Assembly (NCBI GenBank): GCA_014529385.2
Contig: CM043971.1
Span: 82,503,340 to 82,567,339, forward strand
Direction: 5' to 3'
Origin: Adiantum capillus-veneris
Taxonomy: Eukaryota; Streptophyta; Polypodiopsida; Polypodiales; Pteridaceae
DNA length: 64,000 bases
Shown: one piece after another, positions 33,078 to 43,974 of the stretch
How positions within the stretch are numbered: position 1 is the stretch's first letter
Layout of the letters: each line of letters begins with the position of its first letter
Notes under the pieces: model-generated
What the model was told of the DNA's origin: nothing
The model's database searches: none
The model's input: only the letters and a program-made list of their open reading frames with translations
Position numbers and translations under genes: made by a program

Positions 33078-34865
33078 TGTAACAGACTTGGACACTCCAA
33101 GTCAAGAATCTACTGCGACACGACAGGAATTCACTTCAAAACAGTTCACAATTTGATTCGACATCGGCCCGACGGAGTTCCGTGCCAAGAGGTATTGGCC
33201 CCAAAGACTGGCGCCCCTTTCGGTATTTCTTTTTATATTAAATCTATTGCACAAAGTACAAGGGAGTGGGTGGGTCTCACTCTCAGACTCTGCGTCCAGA
33301 TGCTCTGAGAAGTGGGAGCCCAAGCCACAATTATAAAGGTTTACAAGGGATGCCAAAAGCAGAGCCCCCAAAAACTGCCCCAAAAGCTGCTTATTAAAAA
33401 GCATTTAAAAATAAAGCAACTTTGACTCTCTCAAGCTTTGCTTGATAATTAAAGCAACTCCAAAAAGCTGCCCATAAACTTTGCGTAGAAATTTTCAGCC
33501 TCTTGTGTAGAAAAAGCAGCCCACGCAAAAGCTTGAATTCCGTACATTGCCTGCCAGCGCTTTTTGCGCCGCAATTTGCGGAGGGGTCCGTACGGCAGTG
33601 CCACATCAGCGTGCAACGCAAAATCTAGGGCTGCTTGTCACGTGACACATCCAACCCTATGTGTCCGTGGACAAGCTACAACATGATCAGGGTTTAGTCA
33701 GTCCAGTCAGTCTAGATTTAGAAGTGATCTGGCACTATTGTGAGTCTATTCGTAGACCGTGCATGACCAGTCACTTAGTGTAGATGCATATCCTTTGGTT
33801 GCACACAACATGATCATCAGTATTCCCTTCAGTATCCATCAGATTTAGTTAGTGCAATTTTCCAGTGCATTTAGCCTATTTTCCCTATTTTTGGTATTTT
33901 TCACTTATTATTTTTAAGTGACTTCCCAACAAAAGTAGGTAGGGCAATTTTGCTAAGTTAATATATAAGCAAACCCAAGTTAGCACTTTCTGGCAGAAGA
34001 GGCAGCAGGAGCACCGCTTAACAGGCACCTTCTCAGCAGGACCCCAAAGGCTTCTAGCGTTTTTGGACAAGACACCGCAGATCAGCCAGCGTTTTGCATT
34101 TGCAGAGCCACGGCGACAAGACCACAGCAGATCAGCCTAGCGTTTTTGCATCTGCAGAATCCCGGCGGCAGAAACTCCATTTTCAGCCCTAGCGTTTTTG
34201 CATCTGCCTGCAACCTCAGCGTTTTGCAGATCTATCGCGACAGGATCAGCCCTAGGATCAGCGTTTTCAGTTTTTAGCGCGTCGTCGTCGCATCGTCGTC
34301 ATCGACATCGTCACCGACATAGAGTCAAAATTCAGCAGATAGAAGATTAGCAGATTTCAGCCCATAGCGATTTTGGACAGCAGTAGAAAGATTGCAGATT
34401 TCAGCCCTAAAGTCGTCGTCGTCATCACCGTCGTCGTCATCGGCATAGTCCCAAGTTGCATCAGTCCATTGTATCCGCATTGTACCACTTTGTGCAACCA
34501 TAAGTAGACCACTCTCGCCGACGAGAGTGGGGCCTTCGGAGGAGGGTTTTACAACGTCTTTGGTGTTATATCTCTCTTCTCTCTCTTTCTCTCAGTCTCA
34601 TACATTTGCACGCACAGTGTCCACTCACTTTGTTAGTGATCATAGCACTTTCCATTAAGAACGGAAGGCTCTCCCTTCCATAAGAACTAAAAGGAACCCT
34701 TGAGCACAGTTCGGAGCACTCATCTTAAGCAGAGCGCAAACAATCATTCCGTTGCACCTAACATTGCTGCCACGTCACATCCACGTCAGCATTTCACGGG
34801 TGTGTGTGGATGTGTCCTCTGCTGCCCCACAATGTCCAGGCATAACACGTCACCAATTTGTGACG
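33078..34865 (-). repeat. 5' LTR of element D, split by solo LTR R2
   Basis: LTR sequence 33078-33635 and 34764-34865 matches 26361-27014. The conserved module is at 33187-33232. The join after removing R2 corresponds to the uninterrupted GGGCTGTTGCCACGTCAC at about 26909-26926 in the 3' LTR. Confidence 0.9.
33636..34763 (-). mobile_element. Solo LTR R2 inside the 5' LTR of D
   Basis: Reverse-strand copy of the R family: TGTTAGGTGCAACGGAAT at 34763 downward to CACGTGACA at 33636. It is flanked by CTGCT (33631-33635) and TTGCT (34764-34768), a target duplication with one change. No internal region. Confidence 0.9.
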
Positions 34866-34871
34866 TGTCCT

Positions 34872-34959
34872 GTCCCCACTTGCCGTCCTGTCCTTTGTTT
34901 AGACTAAAAATCCATTTGAGCCCCGTCCCTCGTCCCCTGACGCGTCCCTTGTGACTATG
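34872..34959 (+). mobile_element. Truncated hAT-type MITE
   Basis: Matches the right two thirds of the MITE at 56416-56559, from TCCCCACTTGCCGTCC to the terminus TGTGACTATG. The left third is missing and the piece abuts the end of element D. Confidence 0.8.
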
Positions 34960-36179
34960 GTAAAAAGAAGCTATGGCCTACGCTTGAGAGGATTTTGAAG
35001 TCAGAATTGGACGAGATTAAAGGGTTGTGATGCCCTTTAGATCATATATTTTTCAGGGTTGAGAGCATAGACTCTAGAGGATTCCAAGCAAGGAACTGAG
35101 GTTTCAGGGTGTTTGCCTCTATATGAGGGAGCAAGGGCTCCCGAGACCATTGAGAAAAGATATCAGAAGAGAGTGTGGGAAGCGTGCTCCACCTTTTGGT
35201 TCATGTGCTTGCGTTGATCAATCGAAGATTCTCTTAAGGGAGGGGGGACTAGCCCATCTTTTGCCCCTAGAAACTTGGCAATTATCTCCCTTTTCCTCTC
35301 TCTTGCAAGAAAAGGAGGTCTTGATCCTTTTGTATTACATAACCAAGATACAAGCCCGTAGGCATCACACGATAAACGGAACTGGTAGTGAAAAAACCCT
35401 TGAAATATAACAATTACAGCGAACTATAGGGGGAAAACCACCAGTGATAGTTACAAAAGATGGGTGATACATTAAAGGTTAGGGACAAAGGAGTAAAGGA
35501 CAACTGGAGGGCAGTAGAGGCAGAAGGAAAGGGAGAAGGGTGGGGGTTTTGGCTAGCTATCGAAGAACATGCGAAGCATAGCACATAAAAAGTAGTACGA
35601 GGCGGGAACGAGCAATTGGAAGCAACGATGACGGAGAAGAGAGCGGGAAGAAACAATGCACAGCCCGAATAGGGGAGGAGCAAGGCGCAACAACAGATTG
35701 GTATTGCAGAGCCTTTGCAAATAGAGGCTTATTTCTATTACTTGAATAACTTCTCAGAGAACCCAAATGATGCTGATTCTTAGGGCAAGCATATGACTTA
35801 ACTACAAAGCATGCGCAAAGGCAACATCTCACAGACCATATACAACGAACCCCATGGGCAAAATCGAAAAACTGAATGAATTGAAAAGGCTTGGGGAGAA
35901 AACCTTTCCTAAGAGAGTAAAGAGTGCCCTAGCTATTCGTAGAAGAGAGAGGATGACAACTGCCTCTGAAAGATCCACCAAAAGTGTTCTTTGTGAGTGT
36001 ACTCCAAAATCCAAGATAACCAAGAAGCCACCAATAGTATGTGAGGGAGAAAGCAACTTGCTGCCAAGGCAATTGTATCCAAAGTTGGGGAAGCTATTGC
36101 AAAGAGACAATAGAAGGAACTTCGGAGGGATCCACCAAAAGTGTTCTTTGTGGCTGTACTCCAAAATCCAAGATAACCC
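34960..36179. repeat. Gene-poor stretch with 158-bp tandem duplication (from 35970)
   Basis: Up to 35970 nothing recognisable. From there, a unit beginning GATCCACCAAAAGTGTTCTT recurs at 36128, 158 bp on. The second unit is interrupted by the solo LTR at 36180 and resumes at 36842 (CCACCAGTAGTATCAG ... TTGTATCCAAAGTTGGGGAA). A 117-codon frame (35854-36207) covers part of it but resembles no family. Confidence 0.75.
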
Positions 36180-36841
36180 TGTAAAAAACTTGGACACTCC
36201 AAGTTAAGATTCAACCGCGACACAACACAAATTCACTTCAAAACAGTTCATAATTGATTCGACACGGCCCAACTGATACCTCTGCAACAAACTTGGAACT
36301 CCAAGTCAAGATTCTACCGCGACACAACACAAATTCACTTCAAAACAGTTCACAATTGATTCGACACGGCCCGACGGAGGTCCGCGCCAAGAGGTATTGG
36401 CCCCAAAGACTGGCGCCCCTTTCGGTATTTTTTTTATATTAATCTTCGAGCAAAGTACAACTCCCGCGGGTGCTCGCTCTTAGACTCTGCGTCCAGATGC
36501 TCTGTAGAGGGAGCCCCCTTGGGTTTCTTATAAAGGTTACAATGGGATGCTAAAAGCAGAGCCCCCAAAAGCTTCAAAATCAAAAGCTTCTCTTAAAAAG
36601 TTCTTAAAATAAAGCAATGCCCAGAAAGCTTTTATTTTCAGCTTGCATAGGATTTTGCTACTTTATTTCCATACAACATTCAACGCAAAAAGCGGGGTCC
36701 GTACGGCGTGCCACATCAGCACCTTCTCCGTAATTCTCGAATTTCCGTATAGTGCGCCACGTCAGCAGTTTCAACGCGTTTTTCGACATTGCCTGCCAGA
36801 GAGAGAGTGTGTATCTGCAGCCACGTCACCCGTTTGTGACA
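36180..36841 (-). mobile_element. Solo LTR (D-like family)
   Basis: Reads TGTCACAAACGGGTGACGTG from 36841 down to a CCAAGTTTTTTACA-type end at 36180. Its last about 100 bp occur twice in tandem (36186-36281 and 36290-36385, both with TTCACTTCAAAACAGTTCA). It carries the conserved module (36396-36432). No clear target duplication. Confidence 0.85.
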
Positions 36842-36941
36842 CCACCAGTAGTATCAGGGAGAGGAATTTGTTGCCAAGGCAATTGTATCCAAAGTTGGGG
36901 AAGCTACTGCAAAGAGACAATAGTAGGAACTCCGGAGGCTG

Positions 36942-37479
36942 CCAAGAGAGGTTTGTTTTAGGAGTCGGGGATGGGTACCCTCTGTAGTCTCCCCAAACAA
37001 AGAGACGACAGATACTACAATTGCACCCAAGCTCCTAGGGCAGACGCTTTTGTCACTAGTTTCCCCTGAACTACGTGAGGCTTCGCTTCCCCAAGAGGCC
37101 AGAATTATCTACTCTCTTAAAGCAGAGCCCTTGAGAGACCCACATCGTTGAAAGTTATGGGTGTGACAACGACCAAGTACCTGAGGTTAGGGGCCTGGGT
37201 ACTACGTGAGGAGGTCCATTTGACATTCGCAGAAAAATCTCACAGAGAAAGTAGAGCTCCAAACGACACACATTCCAATACCCCACCACACCAGCAAAAC
37301 AAACAAAAACAAAAACCAAACAACAAAGACGAAAACCTAAAAGCTAAAATAAATAATGGGACCACATTGGGCAATTCACTTGAGGTGCCAAAACTCTTAA
37401 CACCCTCTTTGCAGCTCATAGTGGACATAAATAGTGAGACCAAGTTGATGAAGAAGCTACCATGGACACCCCAGTAGAA
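36942..37479. other. No recognised feature
   Basis: Contains one 109-codon frame (37148-37477) with a Gln/Asn/Lys-rich middle and no family resemblance. I see no signals supporting it as a gene. Confidence 0.4.
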
Positions 37480-38700
37480 GGACTTGGACTACTGGATACA
37501 CCTCGGTTTTGCTACCCTCAACTTTGTACCTTAAACTTTAAACTTTCTAACGCATCTCAGTGTCAGAAAGTTTCTTATTTTCAAATTCAACAGGACGTCC
37601 ATCCTGGTATAATGCCGCACCAATGGCATAATCATCAACATCCGTTTCAACCACAAACGGTTTGCTAGGATCCACAATGTGCAATATTGGCGCAGTAGTC
37701 ACCAAGTGCTTTAGTGTCCAAAAGCTCTTGTCGAGACGCTCATTCCAGACAATTGGGGTTACCTTTACGGTGAGGTCCCGAAGTCTTCGGTCCTTTCACC
37801 CCTCCTTTTAGAAGTTGCGTAAGCGGAGTAGCAACTTTAGAGCCTTGATAAACTTGCGAAAGAATCTTGTAAAGCCTAAAAAGGACTTTACTCGGCGCAC
37901 ATTCTTCAGAATGGGCCAATTTCGTAGTTTATCCAACTTCTCAGGGTCAACGCGAATTCCATCGCAAGTAATTATATGACCCAAATATAGAAGCTCTTTC
38001 TTGAAGAATTCACACTTAGAAGCCTTAGCATAAAGCTTCTCAGTTCTCAATACCTCAAGAACAACGCGTGTATGCGCTAATTGCTGAGACAAACTCCGGC
38101 TGTAAATCAAGATGTCATTGAGAAATACAACAACGAAGTTGCCTAGAAACAGTCTTAGCAGATCATTCATCATCTGTTGAAATGTAGCTGGGGCGTTGGC
38201 CAAACCAAATGGCAAGACATAATGACCATAACATGCATGGAAACCATCTTGGGAACATCTTCCAGTTTGATCCGTATCTGATGATAGCCCGATTGCAGGT
38301 CTATCTTTGTAAAATACAACGCCCCAAGGAGTCAATCTATCATATCGTCCATATGTGGAAGCGGATACTTATTCTTGACAGTGAGCTTATTCAAGCAAAA
38401 GTGCATAGTGTCATCCTTCTTTCGAGAAAGCAACACAGGTGCTTCCAACGCGAATTTACTTGGCCGAACAAAACCCCTGTCGAGATAATCTATCAGCTGT
38501 CGCTAAATTTCATCCTCGGTTTCACTAAACCGATAGGGTTGCTTTGAGAAAGGTTGACTACCAGCCACCAACTCAATGCTGTGATCTACTCCTCTCGAAG
38601 GCGGCAAGCCAAGAGGTAGATCATCCGGAAAAACGTCCTTGAAATCAATCATGATTTTTCGCATAAGATTGGATTTGTCGAATATCGAAATTCAACAGAA
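37480..38700 (-). pseudogene. RT and RNase H of gypsy element J
   Basis: A gypsy lineage distinct from A, B, D and E. From 38640 downward: [85 protein letters not shown] and the catalytic box as VVFLNDILIYSRS, where the first Asp of the D-D pair is Asn. CDGIRVDPEKLDKLRNWP and VKSFLGFTRFFRKFIKAL follow. RNase H begins with PSKPFVVETDVDDYAIGAAL (37665-37605). Frameshifts near 38330 and 37800; no integrase found. Confidence 0.85.
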
Positions 38701-38715
38701 GAACATAAAACATTT

Positions 38716-39221
38716 TTATGAAATTAAGTGACAGAGCGAATCAAACCAAGCAGATGGTACACATTGATAAAAGTCAACATTAGAAGACTTTGTATCTTTA
38801 AACATTTCCAAAGCAGTAACAATTGGTATTGCAAAACCATTATTTACAGAAATCTGATTACAAAGTGAAACAAATACATGAGGCATGTCGTGTTTAACAA
38901 AAACAAGAGAGTGATGTACATAGTCTATATACAATGAGTCTTGTTTATCATAAAACCATGGAGTTTCTAAAATAACATTTGCTCTGTCCAAGCAGATGAT
39001 GTGGAAATCCAAGTTTTCTTTGTAATCAGCTAGCGCGAGCGACAAATCTGGAACCATCTGATTCCATACATCCGTATCCTCGCCACGAGCCATCTTCACG
39101 TGATACTCATGGTCATTGTACCACGTTTGTATGCGCAGTTTCTGCACCACTGTTGCATCCGCAAAATTGTCTGAGCTTTCATTATCAAGGAGTACGGTCA
39201 CGTTGTGAGATTGCGTAAAAG
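38716..39221 (-). pseudogene. Protease region of element J
   Basis: Retroviral aspartic protease: VTVLLDNESSDNFADA (about 39200-39155) carries the active-site Asp in D-N-E-S, where related plant elements have D-N-G-S/A. VILETPWFYDKQDSLYIDY (about 38970-38915) is the second conserved block. The frame formally continues to 39408 but that part is LTR DNA of another element. Confidence 0.75.
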
Positions 39222-39687
39222 GCTGTTTATGTGGTTGGCAGCATGGACCCCGCGAAACACACTGACGTGGCAGCAGGCTATACGAACGCCCACATTTTGC
39301 GACGTGAATTGCGTTGGCTGCGCTACAGCTTTTGGAGGCCATTGCTTTTGAGTTTGAAGCTATTGAGATGTAGCTTTTCATGTATTTGCTTTTGAGTTTA
39401 AAGACCATGGGCCTTTAAACATGAACCAAGGCCACTCTTCCCCTCAGTGTGCTGATGAGCAACTGAGCAGAGAGGGCCCGCGGGAGTTGTAACTTTGCTC
39501 AAGCATTAATATAAAAACAAATACCGAAAGGGGCACCAAATTTTGGGGCCAATACCTCTAGGCACGGAACTACGTCGCCCCGCGTTGACTCTGTTTTAAA
39601 AGTGTGATAGAATTGTGAAATACTTTTTAAGTGATTCTCTCGTGCGTCGTGCCCGATTTTCGACTTGGGGTGTCCAAGTCTGTCACA
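39222..39687 (+). repeat. LTR (D/E-like family), left edge uncertain
   Basis: Carries TTTAAACATGAACC, the conserved module (39519-39560), and ends GTCCAAGTCTGTCACA. The left edge is where homology to J protease stops. The right end overlaps the start of the next LTR by TGTCACA. Confidence 0.7.
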
Positions 39688-40293
39688 AACTGATGACATG
39701 GCTACCAAGAGCAGAAACCCTAATTTCTGCCGGTAACCCTAATTTGCAAAAAACCGTAATTTTTCAAATCCCTAACCCTAACTGTTGGCTGAAACCCTAA
39801 AACTGGCAGCAGAAATGCCACGTGGTAGCTACGGATCCGGATTTTTTGGCGCTGATTTTCAGCCTTCCAAGCGACGCAATTTTGTTGCTTTTTCTCTACT
39901 CATTGAGCATGAGAGAGAGGGAGAAATTCCATTGCTTTATTTTAATGAAAACCCTAAAGAGGGTTTGAGAGAGAAACAGATTCTGCTTTATTTTTTGAAG
40001 CTTTTGGGGCTCTGCTTTTGGGCATCCCTTGTAAACTTTAAATAAGTGGTTTAGGGCTCACTCTGCAGAGCATCTGGACGCAGAGTCTGAGAGTGACCCC
40101 CTAACCGCTCTCTTGTACTTTGACATTGATTAATACATAAAGAAATAGGGGCACCAGTCTTTGGGGCTAGTATCTCTAGGCACGGAACTCCGCCGGGCCA
40201 GTGTAAATCTATTGTGATCTGTGAATTGTTTTGAAGTGGTTATTTGGTGCTGTCGTGATTGATTCTTGACTTGGAGTGTCCAAGTCTGTTACA
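39681..40293 (+). repeat. 5' LTR of element H
   Basis: TGTCACAAACTGATGACATG ... CCAAGTCTGTTACA. It contains a short telomere-like region (39710-39800) and a version of the conserved module (40139-40180) lacking CCGAAA. Confidence 0.85.
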
Positions 40294-40306
40294 AAGTCTA
40301 TTACTG

Positions 40307-40318
40307 TGGTATCAGAGC
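40307..40318 (+). other. tRNA-Met primer-binding site of element H
   Basis: TGGTATCAGAGC, 13 bases after the LTR end. The spacer AAGTCTATTAC repeats the last LTR bases imperfectly. Confidence 0.85.
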
Positions 40319-40359
40319 TCAACTGATTTCTCTTCTACCAAGAAATCCGATCCTTTTAC

Positions 40360-41990
40360 CGCGACACACAATCAAACGAACCGACCCGGCAATTCTGGAA
40401 CGGGTGGCAACAAGAAAAATCAAATGGAACGAGAGATAAAGAGTACCGGCCACCTCGGCCTACAGACTACCAACTAATGGAGATGCAACGTCAACAACAG
40501 GTTGATGATTGCGCAAAGCAGATGCTCCAGTTTTCGAAGGATCCCCAATATGCCAAATTTCTGACTCGGCACTCAATCGAGGAAGTGCATTCTCGATGGC
40601 AGACAGCCATGGACTTCCCACTAAAGTCAGGCCTCAAGAAACCTCTTGTCCCACGGATGTTTACTAAAAATGAACTCGATGACATTGTCGAAAGACGAGT
40701 CAACCAACTTTTGGAGGCGAAGAAGCAATTGAAGAAACGCAACAAGGGAACAGACTACCCTAGCTATTTGGGTCGTCAATCTTCTTTTGCGAATGCAAGA
40801 AAACAGAAGAAGCATGTATGCTTCGAGGGATTGTCTAGTTCGTCCTCATCTTCTTCTTATAGTTCAGATAGCTCTTCCTCCTCATTCGAGCGATGCAGAC
40901 AGAAAGGGCAAGAAACGACAAAAAAATCAGAGAGATGGAAAGAACACGAAGAAGGCCAAGAAAAGCAGATCCCGACAATTTTCTGAAAGTTCGAACTCCG
41001 AGGACCAAATGTTTTATTCGAAGAGGAAGCATTTTTATAGAATCAATCGATACGACTTTCTCGAAGATGAGAGCAAGAAGATCAAAGAATTCGTCCTCTT
41101 CTGAAAGTTCGAACTCCGAGGACCAAATGTTTTATTCGAAGAGGAAGCATTTTTATAGAGCCAATCAATACGACTTTCTCGAAGATAAGAGCAAGAAGAC
41201 CAAAGAATTCAAGGAGGGTGGACAAGCCATAAAATTTGATACCTTTTCAGGTTTTCGAGATGCGCACAATGCCCTCGCTTTTATTCAACAGTTTGGCATA
41301 GCTTTTTCTAGAGGCAACTACTCAGAGCACTCCAAAATTAGAAGGGCAGCATCCTATTTGAAAGGAAATGCACGGACATGGTGGTCCACTCTTCTGTTAA
41401 GAAAAGAAGCACCGACAAAGTGGCGTAAGTTGAAGAGACTTTTTATTTCTTCGTGGCTCACTCAAGAATACGAACGTGACGTGATTACCGCCTGGAATCA
41501 TCTTCGAATGGTAAAGGCACATACTCTAGATACTTATTGCGAGAGATTTTGGGACGTTTTTCTACCTGCTTAATCCTTTAAGAAGATCAATTTTAAGTAG
41601 CAAATCGAGCAATTTTGTTGTGGACTGCCCAAAGAGATACGAGATTACTGCTTGTTACAAAAATTTGAGTCCATACAATAGTTGATGGGACATGCTAAGC
41701 AAGGGTTTGCTATGCATTCAGGCAACTTGACTTATCCAATAGATCAACCTTCGAGAAGTGATGACAGAAGAAGAGGAAACAAAGATACACGTTCCCAATT
41801 TACAGAGGAACAGAAAAACGAATACCTCAAAACGAGAAATTGTTTCGACTATGGGGAATAAATACATATATCTGCACGGTGTCCCAAAAAGGCACAAGAA
41901 TGAGAATGACCGTCAGACTAAAATAGAATTGGGGGAGGAGATACTCGCTCCAGAACAGAGACTTGATAGAAAATTAGAAAACATACTCAT
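40360..41990 (+). pseudogene. Gag of element H fused to the end of pol
   Basis: No convincing start codon remains. Recognisable: EMQRQQQVDDCAKQMLQFSK (40477 on), PRMFTKNELDDIVERRVNQL, a Ser-rich stretch, then SEDQMFYSKRKHFYRINRYD twice owing to a 118-bp tandem duplication, and the capsid core QAIKFDTFSGFRD ... RRAASYLKGNARTWWSTLL ... YCERFWDVFLPA to 41573. Stops follow. The zinc knuckle near 41840 is ruined, and sequence then jumps to the chromodomain-side end of pol. Confidence 0.85.
40981..41216 (+). repeat. 118-bp tandem duplication in gag of H
   Basis: TTCTGAAAGTTCGAACTCCG starts at 40981 and again at 41099, each continuing to AAGAATTC. The length is not a multiple of three, so the second copy is out of frame with the first. 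Confidence 0.93.
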
Positions 41991-42558
41991 GTGTTGACAG
42001 TATTTTGTTTTATGATTTTATGAATAACTTTGAAATAGTGATTTTTGAAGACGACTCTGATTTATGAATGAAATTAATGTTTTTTGGAAGATCCTGTTAT
42101 TTGTGAACAAATAAGAGGTGAAATTAAGAATGAAATGATGATGAATTGGGAGCAATGACAGCTCCAAAATGAACCCGATCACAATTCAAGAATCACGAAT
42201 TTTGAATCATGATGATGGCAGACGATGAATGATATGACTAGATACTGTGGTGAGTGCATCAAGAGTTCCCGACGGATGAGATGGCTACACAGCGATAAGA
42301 TGACAAGAACTAAATGATTGAAACACTCTGTTCAGAATGAACGCAGTGTCTGATTGATGAACTACAATTGCCGAAAATGATTACTCACACATGTGATTGT
42401 GTTTTGAGTGCAAGATTGAAAGATGGAATGATTGACAAAATGACTGCAGCATTTCGATCTTAAGAAATCTATGGACATGATCGCAATAAGAATTAGTTAA
42501 TCCGGCATCAGTGAGGTCCGCTGTGGATCTAGATGTGATTGCTAAATAGGTTGCCAGG

Positions 42559-42942
42559 TGTTATGTCCCGCTTACAAGAGACGAGATCTAGCCTAGACGT
42601 CGTCGGGATGGCGTCCAATGTCCGAACGGACGTAGTGTGAACCTGGCCAGTGTGGCCGGCCATTATTATAAAAGGGAGTCCAAGGCCTCATTTGTAGTTA
42701 TTTACCCCCACTGGCAGAGTGCCAGTGGTTAGCCCGTGAGGCTAGAAGTGCGCGAGGTCACCTCGAGGAGGTGAGGCCGGGTGGTATGGGACTCTCGGTC
42801 TTACAGGTGCACGCCTACGTCCTTGGACGCTGGCCCCAACACGAGGGTGCTACCGGATGATGGCTATGGTCAGGTGGTTCATTCGACACGTGTCTGTAGG
42901 CGGTCCCTGTAGCCGGGAGATCCACTCCGGGTGTTCGTTTCA
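42559..42942 (+). repeat. 5' LTR of element I
   Basis: TGTTATGTCCCGCTTACAAG ... GTGTTCGTTTCA, 384 bp, followed at once by the primer site TGGTATCAAAGC (42943-42954). It contains TATTATAAAAGGGAG (TATA-like, about 42662). No second copy was seen in the window. Confidence 0.75.
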
Positions 42943-43319
42943 TGGTATCAAAGCCTTCTTGGCTACAGAATGGACCGTGTGTTCGGGACGAATAACCTCA
43001 ACAATAATTTTTAGTGATTAATTGCCAAAATTATTTGTTTTTCTTCTCGTAAACGTGTTTGCAAGTGAAAATTAACATTATTTAGCTGATTTTTTATTAA
43101 AACAACAGATATTTGATAGGCGGGAATACTAAAAATTAGAAATTTTTTATTGATTTTATATTTTCGATGAAAATTCAGGAGTTATTTGTTAATTTTGCTG
43201 ATTTACGATTAAATTCAGCACACATTACCTTGTGTTCTCTGTACTCTTCCTCTTTGCAAAGCGTAGAGAAAAGAAGAAAGAGAAAGAGTTGGCTCTCCTC
43301 TATCGTCTCCAGTGTGGAG

Positions 43320-43420
<101 letters not shown>

Positions 43421-43974
43421 ACCTCTCTTTGTTTGCAGTCTGCAGAGAAACGTTGGGAGGAGAGAAAGCGTGCACTGGCTTCTCGAGTGTGGAGTGTTTT
43501 TTCAGCGTAGGCTCCTAATTGGCGTCTCTTTCGCGTGCTAGACACGAGCGTCCACGAGCCAAAGATCTTCTCTCTCTACATGCACTACCTACAGCACTCT
43601 CTCCGGGCGTCGGCAGTACCTGGAGCCTTCGTTGATTTTTTTTTAGCGCCAGATCGATTTGTTGCATCAAGCTATTTTATAAGGACTTTAATGGCCAGGT
43701 CACTTTGGGGGTCTTTTAAAATAAGTTTGAAACCCGTTGATTGATAAAAAACCTCCTACAGAGAGTGGAAACTCCACAGAGCTTCACTTTTTAAGCTCCC
43801 TCCTCCTCTCCTGCAGCTCCTCTCTCCCACTTGCTTGCGCTCCCGCCAACGCTGCTCACCTCCGGACGCTCACGTCGACACGTATAGCTCCTCAGAGTTT
43901 AACTTTTTGCGACCAAAACGTGCAGAAAAGGCCCGTTCTCGTGTGAAATTTTTAATTTTTCACCGGATTTCGCC

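Larger units (their letters stand above)
26361..34865 (-). mobile_element. Gypsy chromovirus D, RT-deleted, carrying two solo LTRs
   Basis: Reverse-strand element. The 5' LTR (33078-34865, including a 1128-bp insertion), primer site, gag (33013 downward), protease, RNase H, integrase, chromodomain, polypurine tract (27015-27030) and 3' LTR (26361-27014) are in order. With the inserted LTRs removed, the LTRs are about 654 and 660 bp and the interior about 4.9 kb. The RT catalytic domain is missing. No clean target duplication: TGTGT on the low side against GTGTC on the high side. Not functional. Confidence 0.9.
39681..42558 (+). mobile_element. Gypsy element H, pol-deleted and 3'-truncated
   Basis: The 5' LTR (39681-40293), primer site and gag are followed directly by the last codons of a pol like that of element E (GEEILAPEQRLDRK, near 41930) and a 3' untranslated region alike to 58670-58870 of element E. 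Protease, RT, RNase H and integrase are missing. At 42558 the sequence stops against the LTR of element I, so the 3' LTR is gone too. Confidence 0.82.

Noticed and set aside
26361-34865. Endogenous pararetrovirus or retrovirus with envelope gene
   Set aside because: No envelope-like, movement-protein or coat-protein frame was seen; domain order is that of an ordinary chromovirus.
39222-39408. N-terminal extension of the J protease protein
   Set aside because: The formal open frame runs to 39408, but this part is plus-strand LTR sequence of another element and is read through by chance.
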